Assembly (NCBI GenBank): GCA_937894515.1
Contig: CALCRH010000025.1
Location: forward strand, 1-14,688
Direction of reading: 5' to 3'
DNA length: 14,688 bases
Source of the DNA: an uncultured Clostridia bacterium
GTDB taxonomy: Bacteria; Bacillota; Clostridia; Oscillospirales; Oscillospiraceae
A model generated the notes under the pieces. That model was not told the DNA's origin and made no database searches. It was given only the letters and a program-made list of their open reading frames with translations. Numbering within the stretch: position 1 is the stretch's first letter; the number at the start of each line of letters is the position of its first letter. This document shows, piece by piece, positions 1 to 9,300 of this stretch. The position numbers were made by a program, and so were the translations under genes.

Positions 1-254
1 TCCGCAGCTGCTGTCTCTGTGGTTTTCAGTTGCATGGAACGGAATATCAAAACTCACAGGCCTCGCTGGCACATCAGGAGCAGGCCGTCGCCGCTGAGAT
101 TGAAAAGTACTACCGCAAGGCGAAGGAAATCCTCGCCGCCAACCGCGAGTTCTTTGAACGCGTCGAGCAGGAACTCGCCGAAAAGAAGCTCCTGACGATG
201 CGCGATCTGAATCGGATCCGGCAGGAGTGTGAAACTAACTCTTTGGCAGGATAA
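1..254 (+). CDS. FtsH-like M41 metallopeptidase, C-terminal end only
   Basis: The reading frame is open from base 3 to the TAA at 252-254, so this is the 3' end of a gene starting outside the window. The visible ~74 residues run from YQNSQ through EIEKYYRKAKEIL to LLTMRDLNRIR. That pattern (an acidic helix, Y..AK.IL, then a helix with E..LL.K..L) matches the C-terminal helices of the M41 peptidase domain of FtsH-type membrane AAA+ proteases, which degrade misassembled membrane proteins. The HEXXH zinc site and the ATPase part would lie upstream and cannot be seen. The first ~10 residues of the open frame do not resemble the family, so a frameshift near base 30 cannot be excluded. A TTG at 30 is in frame but is unlikely to be a real start. 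Clostridial integrative elements also carry FtsH-like genes of this kind, so it need not be the housekeeping copy. Confidence 0.55.
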   Translation, partial: RSCCLCGFQLHGTEYQNSQASLAHQEQAVAAEIEKYYRKAKEILAANREFFERVEQELAEKKLLTMRDLNRIRQECETNSLAG

Positions 255-264
255 TCCCCTATCA

Positions 265-312
265 CAGCAAATAAAAAGTGAAGCCCTTCCGGGCTTCACT
301 TTTTATTTGCTG
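265..312. terminator. Bidirectional rho-independent terminator
   Basis: Perfect inverted repeat with 22-bp arms (265-286 and 291-312) around a 4-base loop TTCC. The stem core AAGCCC/GGGCTT is flanked by A-rich sequence on the left and T-rich sequence (CTTTTTATTT) on the right, so a U-tract is produced in either direction. It lies 10 bp after the stop of the M41 fragment (+) and 7 bp beyond the stop of the giant lipoprotein gene (-), exactly where converging genes would share a terminator. Confidence 0.9.
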
Positions 313-319
313 CCGTGTG

Positions 320-3300
320 TTACTGACCGTTGTAGCGCAGGTTTTCATACATGATCGTGCAGCCGTCCACTGTCACCGTCAGGGAGATGTTGTTGGGATC
401 GGTGATCCAAGTATTCTCTCCATCTTTTTCCAAATGGGTCTTTTCGACATTGCTTCCATCAAATCCATCGTTGCCTTCTGCATTTTCGGATTTGTCGTAG
501 CGTACAGTCTTGCCCGTCAGAGCATCATCGCCCTGCTTCACCTCAAAGGTCACGCCGTTCACATCGGCAAGACCGAGGAAAATGGCATAGGAGCCCTCAC
601 CACCGAACACATGAGGGATGGCAAGATTCCTATCATTGATGGTGAGCTGCAAGTTCTCCTTTGGACCATTGTTGACGTGAATCGTGCCGGTGCCAGTGAA
701 GGACTGTTCGCCCCAATCGTCATTGATGGAAATATCATTGTCACCCAGAGTAATGCTACTATTCGGTGCACTGTCCCCGTTTTCTTTATCGTACCAGTTG
801 GCCAGCTCGATCCAACTATCTGTCGTCCCCAGAGCCACACCACTGACATCCATGCAGCCACTGACACGAAGCTTACCGGTATAGCTGCCACTGAGCACAA
901 TGGCACTGCCATCTTCGCTGCCTGTCACTTCGATGGTGGGAGTTGTGTCATCCTTTCTCACGTCCACCTCAAGGTTTTCGCAGCCGTTACCGTTGATGGT
1001 CAGACCGTTGACCGTGAAGCTGTCAGTGCCGCAAAGACAGCCGTCATTCATCTCAAAGGCAGTGGGGGCCTCGGCCGTAATGGTCATACCATCGGGATGC
1101 GCAATTCGCACACGGTTCTCATCGCCGGTAATGCTCTCCGGATACGCTGTTGTGACTGTGCCGGTACAATTGTCATGGAAGTTTACACGGTAATCGTAAT
1201 CTCCGTTATAGGTCAAAGTGATACCATTGCTGAACTCGCAGTTGACGAAGTTCAACTCTCCGCCCCAGTCGTTGTCCGAGGTTTCGCATCTCACAGTGAT
1301 GGCTTGGGTGAAGGTCTTGCCCGTAATAGTCATGCCATCGGTATTATTCTCATCTTCGGTATGCTTTAATACGATTTCCGTGCGATTATCATTCATCTTA
1401 GGCAGTGCCGCACTGAACTTACTCAGCAGTTCCTCCACGTTGCGGTTGTCCAGAATATCATTCTCGTTGGGCCAGCCCTCATCGCCCACCTTTACATCCA
1501 CGGGTAGGTTGTTGTTGGGCTCATCGGTGGCATCGCGATAGATGTTGGTCAGAATAGTTATCATCTGGCCGTATTCCGGCGCTGCGCCGAAATCCCACCA
1601 GCTATTCTCGCCGTCGCTCTCCGGTTCAAGGCCATAAGCCACCAGACACGTGACCTTTTCGTTGTCATCCCAGCCATCGATTCGGTCATAGCCCTCGGGG
1701 ATATTGAGATTCTCCATATCCATATAATCCCCTGCCACTTCCAGAAGCCGTTCGCCGAAGAAGTAGGCATCGCCAAAATAGCTGATATTGCCGTCATTAT
1801 CTCTATCCACGGTGATGCGGCTTTCGTCATTCTCGTCGGGATCCAGCTCGCCGAAGACGTTGACGTTACCCTTCACTATCAGCTGTCCGCCGTTTACCAC
1901 CCGCAACTTCACGTCCCGGTTAATATCCATCTTGACGTCTTCAGCTACGGTCAGCGTGGCATCCGGTTCCACGATGATCTCGCGCCACTCATTTCTATCT
2001 CGTCCGGCTGCTTCCAAATAGACGGAGGGACCGTCATCATGGTCGTCCTCTTTATTCACATGCTGACCGTCCTTGTAATAGTAACCGTTCAGCGTGATAT
2101 CGCCGGTCACATGGACCTCCGTCAGCAGCGGATTGCAGAGAGCTTCCATGAACTCCGCCTCATCGGCAACCTCTGTCGATTGCAGAGAGTTCAATGCCTC
2201 TCGCAGAGCATCGAAGTACTGATTCCTCTCACTGGTGCACCAATCCTCACCCTCCACGGGAATATTGTCTGTACGGCAGATATAGCCGTTACCGCCGTCA
2301 ATATTCAGATCGGTATCTGTCGCCAGTACCTTCTCGGCAAAGGCGGTAAAGAGATTTTTGACTTCTCCCTTGGTCACATAGTGATAGGGACGCAATTCAG
2401 GATTGTTGTCCTCATCATACGCATCAATGATACCGTTCTTGATGAGCCAGGCAAAGCCGTCCAAGGCCTCATCATCGCTGCTGTCCTCGTGATACATTTC
2501 CTGACTGTCGGGATAGACATCAACCAGATTTTCTCTGTCATTGTCCTCCAAAGGATCCATGTTGGGCATCTCACCGAAGTCACGATAGAGATCCCGCACC
2601 ACATCGGCGTAGTTGGCAAACTCCAGCGGCTCGTTACCCTCGAACTGTCCCTTATCCGGATCACAGTCAAAGCTCAACTCACCGTAGTTCTCAATGGTGC
2701 CGTTGTTGACGATCTTATCGCCGCTTTCCTCGCCGAAAATCGCCAGCTGTGCCCACTCATTTTCACCGCCGATCACGACGGTACCGGTGTTGCTGATGGT
2801 CAGTGTTGCGTCGCCGTTCTTGCCCTGTACGATCAGAACACCGTTGTGAGCCTCCACTCTGCCATAGACGGTGCTGTCAGCCGCCGCCACCACATTGAGG
2901 CCGCGGAAGGTCAAGGTTTTATCAGCCGTCACGTCGAAGCCATCGTCAAAGAACACGGCAATGGGCTCTTCGCCGCCCAGACTGACGAGATTGACATCAT
3001 TATCGCAGGTAAAGGGCTTATTGGAGAGGATCTTATTGATACGGTACTGACTCTCAAACAAAGTGCCTTCCTCTTCACCAAAGTCTTCGCTCACATCGAT
3101 TTGCTTGCTCTTTTCCAAGGGCAGCAGGTAGATGTTGCCGCCGTCTTTCAGCGCATTCTCCAATGCGGTGCTGCTGTCTACCACGGTACCGTCGAAATCG
3201 CCGATTACCGTGTAATAGCCATCCCCATCGGGGCCTGCTGCTGTCCAGGGCGTCGATGTGATCGGATTGCCGTTATAGTCGAAAACGCTCTTATATTTCA

Positions 3301-6300
3301 GGGTGCTGCCGTTGAACAGATACAGTTCGCCGCTCACCGAAACGATGGCGTCCACGGTATGATCGCCGTAGAGAAGGGTATCGTCCGTAATGACCAACGT
3401 TCTCAAGGTACCGGTGGGCTCTGCGCCCTCGATCTCGGACTGGGCAAAGATGTTGCTCTCCGCAAGGCCGTTCATATAGCGAGTAGTTGCCAACAACTCG
3501 CCATTAATAGTAAGGCCGTCTTCCCCGCCGAAGTAGAAGAATTCACCCTCGCCGCCGACTTCCAACTTACCACCATCCTCGATGGTCAGTTGCTTCGTCA
3601 CCATCAGGCGATCCTTTTCGCAGTCCACATGGCCGCCGCTGGCAATGGTCAGCTTGTCAAATGCGGTAAAGCCGTAGGTGGTCAGCTTGCCGGTCACGGT
3701 GACCTCCGGCTCATCCACGGTCACCATCTGGCGACCCGTCTCAATGGTCAAATCTTCTATCTCGAAGCTGTTTTCATAGGTCTCTTCGCCGTCAAACACG
3801 TTCTTCCGCAGGATCAACAGCATCCCCTCCGGAATGTTCAGCTCGCCCAGCTCCACGGTGCTCTGTGTCTCAGTGCCGCAGGGCAGAACCGCGTTGTACT
3901 TGGGAGTGTCGATCTGCGTCGGCACGTCGTCCTCACCCGGAACGGTAATGGAGATGGTTTTGCCCATTGCCGTTTCCATCTTATTGGGATCAAACACCGC
4001 AGCGATCACCATCTTGTGCTCGCCGTCGATATCCAGGGTGGTATCGCCATCCAGCACGTCCCAATTGCAGAGGAATTCGTCCTCCGCATAGTAATAATCC
4101 ACAAAGTTGATGTCATCATTGATAACGCCGGACTTCGTTGCGCTCTCGATATCACCCACGAAGTTACGCAGAGTGCCGCCCTTTTCAATGGCCAACAGGG
4201 AGATACATTCGATATCGCCCTGGTCGTTGGGCGCAAACATACCCTCGATGATGCCGTCGTTCTCCAGTGTGCCACCGTACACGTCGATGACGTCATAGCC
4301 ATAGATCGTGCCGTGGTTGATCACCGTACCATCGAACACGTAGAGCTGACCGGAAAGCTGTAAGGTCTGTCCCTCGGGTACGGTCAAGGTTACGTTTTCG
4401 GGAACGGTTAGCTTCTGGAAATCATTGATCAACAGATACTTATCGACAGATAGGTCATTGGTCAGTTCGATGTCGGTATCCGCTTCAATGCCGCCGGTAC
4501 ACTTGTTGTCAGCCATGGCTGCCCGTAGCTGCTCCTCATTCCAGACCACAAAGGCAATGTTGTCGGGCTGTGTCTGGCCGACAACGATGTTTCTGCTGTC
4601 GGGATCCTCGTTGTTCTCTCCGTAGTCGTAGTAGATGGCACTGCCGCTTGTCACCGTACCGGCGGAGACATCCAGCATACCGCCGTTCTCCACATAGATG
4701 CGGCCGAAATAGCGGTAGAACATTTCATTATTGCCGCTGCGGGTCTCTGTCGCCGTCAGCACAGCGTCATCGCCCAAAGTCAGACTGCCGCCGTCCTTGA
4801 TGACGACCTCATTCATAATCAGCTGGCTCTTCGGTGAATCACCGTCATAATGCGCCACGGTAAAGGTCTTGCCATCGGCGATCACCACAGGTTTGGTGAT
4901 GTCAAGCTGCTTCCATTCATCGCCGCTGGGGACGGTAATATCTGCATTCACGGTGATAGCGGTGACGCTGTCATTCTCCAACGCCGCTGCAAAGTCAGCA
5001 TAGTTCGTCACCGTTTCCACCGCAGCGGTCAGCGTATAGTAACCATTGGCATCCGGCTGCTCTGTCTTATTGCCCAGGATCACGCCGTTGAGCGGATCTT
5101 CTCCCACAGAACCGGAGAGAATCTCCTTATATTTCAGGCTGCCGCCGGGTGCCACTTTCAGCGTGCCGGCAACAGGGATAATCGTACCCACAGTACGGTC
5201 ACCGGTAACGGTCACGTCCTCCCAGAAGACCAGCGTATACAGAGTATCGTTGGCTTCCACGCCGTTAATTATTGAGGTCACGTTCTCCTCAAAGCCGTTC
5301 ACATTTCGCACGGTCTTGATGAGCGTACCGTTGATCACAGCATCATCCGTGCCGGTGTAGTTCATGCTGCTGCCGGAGCCGATCTCCAAAACGCCGTCGG
5401 CATTGACGGTCAGCGCCGTGGTAACGTCCAAACCTCCTTCTTCGGTGTAGACGTGACCGTCCACCGTCAGATTTTCCAATCGCATATAGCCGTTGGCGGT
5501 GAGCTTGAAGCCACTTGCCACATTCAGAGAAGCGCCGCCCCTGCTGATGAGCAAGCCGTTCTTGGCAACCGTCATATCACCGTTGAGTGTAAAGCTGTTG
5601 TGCAGCTTATTGGTACCGTTATCTACCGTTTCCTTCAAGATCAGCAGTTTACCTGCGGGAACGGTCAGGCTGCTCAGGGTCACGGCGTTGGTTCCCGTCG
5701 TGCCTGTGCCGCTGGGAATAATGTAGTCGTAATTGCCGTTCAGCGCTGTCTGCAACTTGGTGCTGTCAAACACTGCGGCGGCCTTCTTCACGGGTACTGT
5801 GACAGCTCCGCTATTATCAATACCGGTAGTTGTATTGGTCACGGTACTATTGGCATAGATATAGTCGCCGATATTGATTTCACTGCCATCACCGCCGGTG
5901 ATCGTGCCGGTATTGGTCAGGGTACTGCCCTTTTCAACGGCCAGCACACAGCCGTCACCGATTTGAATGGTACCGTCGTTGACAACGGTGCCGCCAAAGG
6001 CATCTACCGTGCCGCCGGTAATGGCGCCGTGGTTGGTCAAGGTGCCGTACACCCGCAGCTCGCCGGACACGGTCAGCGTCTTGCTGGAAACAATCTCCAC
6101 GGATTTGCCGGCGGGGATTGTCGTGTCGGCAGTCAGGGTAATATCACCGTTCACTTTTACACCGCTGCGTGCCGTATTTGTAAGTCCTGCCGCAAACTCC
6201 TCTGCCGTGGTAACGGTCTGGATCAGCGCCGGAATAGCCTCCGTCTTGGTATTCGTATAGGTCTTGCCGTCAAAGCTTACCGTAGCGGTATAGGTACGAA

Positions 6301-9300
6301 CACCCTCGGTGTCATTCCCTGCCGCCGTGGTCACCCGGTTGGTGATCGTGGCATCGACAGTTTCCGTATGGCCACATTCCTCACGGGTACAGGTAAACGT
6401 CGCCGTAGCAGAGGTATAGCCCGTCCAATCCCATTCGGGTGTCGTACCGTAGGCATGATTCAATGCGGCGATGACCCAGCTGTTCGCCATGATCTCGCTC
6501 TTGGCCTCGGCATCGGAATAGTACTTGCCGCAGGTGCAGCTCCAATAGGCGCTGTTGCCCGCCGTAGTACAGGTAGCGGCATTTGCTTCATGAGCGGTCA
6601 GATGATTGACGCAGAGGTGACCGGTAGCAGGTGCCAGCTCATAGCCGCAGGCCGTACAGGTCTGGGGCGTGGTCTCCGTGGCCGCATCACCGGGAACATG
6701 GCTTTCTTTGATACTGGTGGCCGTACAGCCGGTACGGGTACAAACGTGCCAATGTCCCGTGGCGTCACTGCTCCATGCCTCGGCCCAACTGTGGTCCAAA
6801 GCCGAGTTGGCATTTTCCACGCTGTTTGCCGCAGTAGCAGCAGAGCCAAACTGCGTGTCATTGAAGGTAACCTCATAGTGTCCCTTTTCGTTGACGGTGC
6901 AGGTGGCGTCGGTATCTTTTACATAAGTGCCCGTTTTGGTCTCGGTCACTTTGTGGGTGTCATCATTGGCGCAAACCCTGGTGGCCGTGCAGGAGTCACC
7001 GTCCCACGTGTAGGTCGGTGTTCCATAGTTGTGGCCCAAAGCCTGAACCTTTCCATCCCCAATTTTCCATGCGCCCAAATCGGTGATTTCATTCTTGCAG
7101 GTACTGTCGGAGAATAGCTTATGGCATACGGAGCACTCATAGTAGTCCTTCCAGCCGTCCACTTCACAGGTGGCGGCCTGGCCGCTTTGTTTCACGCCGG
7201 TATGGCCGAGAACTGCCAAAGTCTCCGTCTTGGCATTGGAATAGTCTTGGCCACCGAAGGTCACAGTAGCGGTGTACGTGCGGGTACCGGTGGAATCGCA
7301 GCCCGCCGCCGTGGTCACTTCGCTGGTGATCGCAGCGTTGACCGTCTCCGTGTGGCCACACCCGCGGGTGCAGGTAAAGGTGGCCGTGGCAGAGGTATAG
7401 CCCGTCCAATTCCAAGTGGGCGTCGTACCGTAAGTGTGACCGAGTGCGGCCAGCTTGCCGTCACCGGTCTTCCATACGCTCAGGTTGGTAATTTCATTCT
7501 TGCAGTCCGCATCGGAGAACAATTTTTGACACTTGGAGCATTTGTAATAGTCGTTCCAACCATTCTCCTCACAGGTAGCCGCCTGACCGTTCTGCTTTAC
7601 GCCGGTGTGCCCGGTAGCATTAACCGTCGCGTTTGTGGTGGCTGAATATGTCTTGCCGTCAAATACCACCGTGGCGGTATAAACGGTAACTCCATTCTCC
7701 GTGCAGGACGGCGCTTTCAGTTCGTAGCTGCTGACCTGTGCAATCGCGCTGTCTGCGTGGCTGCATCCCTCGCGTGTGCAGGTTCGTGCTGCCGTACAAT
7801 TCGTACCGTTCCAGCTAAAGACAGGTGTACCGTAGGTATGTCCCAATGCCGGAATGGTTTCCGTCTTTGTGGCAGCGCAGGAGGTACAGGTATAGAGCAT
7901 ACTGCCTGCTGTATCACAACTTGCCGCAGCTTGCACCGTTCCGGCATTCCAGGTATGAACACCGGCAGCTTTCTGATAGCCGCATTCGCTGCACCTTGCC
8001 GCCACCGTACAGTCAGTAGTGGAGTAGGTATGGGTATGCTTGGTATCGGTCTCGCCGCAATAGCTGCAGACGTGCCAGTGCGCGGTCTCATCGCTGACAT
8101 AGCTGCCGGTGAAATCGTGGCCCAGTGCCTTGGTTTCGCTGGTTTCGACAATGATCTCACCGCACACGGCGCACTTCTTGCCCGCCGTATGTCCTGCCGC
8201 GGTACAGGTGGGATCCACCGCCGGGATCACCACTTCCGTGTGACCCTTAGCGGGGATAACCTCGGTTTTCGTATTTACCGCACAGCCCGGCTCATTGCAG
8301 GTATAGGTGATAGAGCCGGGCGTCTTACAACCGGCATTCACTCTGCCGGACTCTACCCATTTATGAATATGGGTAACCGGCGCATCATTAACCTTGACCG
8401 TCGGAGCATCCTCCTGCGTCGTGGAGACATTGACTGTTGCATTTACCGCTTCAATGGCCACCGTCTCGCTGCCGGAGGTCTCCACCTCTACGGCTACTTC
8501 CACACTGCTGCTGCCAGTCACCGTCACAGTCACATTGACTGTCACCGTTACCTTGGCCACGGCGGCAGAGTTCACCTCCACAGGTGCTGCCGCTTCCACG
8601 TTGGCAATGGCGTTGCTGCCACCGGAGACAGAGGCCTCGCTCTTAGCTTCCACTGTATTAACCGAGCCGGCAGATACATTGATGGCAGGCTTGCTGGTCA
8701 CCGTTTCCGGCACGGTGATGGTATCGATCTTAGTGTTTTCGCCCGCCACGGTCACGTCGGCCTTGGCCTCCACGCTGTCGATTTTCGCGGCGTATTCGTT
8801 GGCTTCGATGGTCACAGGTGCCTCTGCTGATACGCTGTTCACTTTGGCATCTTCGACCTTCAGCTTAACGTCATTTCCTGCATCGGCAGGCACAGTAACC
8901 GTGCCCACATTAGTGGCGGCACCGGATACGGTCACGTCGGCCTTGGCCTCCACCGCCGCCACAGGGGTCTTACCGGCTGCGGCGCTGGTCTCGATGGTAA
9001 CAGGTTTGTTGACCTCAACCTTTGCCACAGAGGCATCATTGACCGTCAGCGTGACATCATTTTCCGCATCGGTGGGAACGATCACGCTGGCAATTTCCGT
9101 CTTCTCGCCCTTGATAGTCACGCTGTCCTTGGCAGAAAGCTCCTGCACGGCAGATGCCGTATCCGTTGCCTCAATGATAGCAGGTTGGCTGACCTCCACG
9201 GACTGCACCTCAGTACCCGTCAGCTCCAGACGGGGTGCCTGTGCATTTTCACCACTGGTATCCTTATCCAGTACCACAGCGGACACATCGCAGCCTACCA

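Noticed and set aside
2039..4363. A 774-codon open frame on the plus strand, antisense to the giant lipoprotein gene
   Set aside because: No ribosome binding site, odd composition and no domain; its openness follows from the codon use of the Gly/Thr/Val/Asp-rich minus-strand gene. The same holds for plus-strand frames at 278-1369, 5453-7117, 7757-8830 and 8394-9458.
6408..8953. CRISPR-like or satellite array
   Set aside because: The repeats are coding, few, unevenly spaced in units of three bases and lie inside one intact gene.
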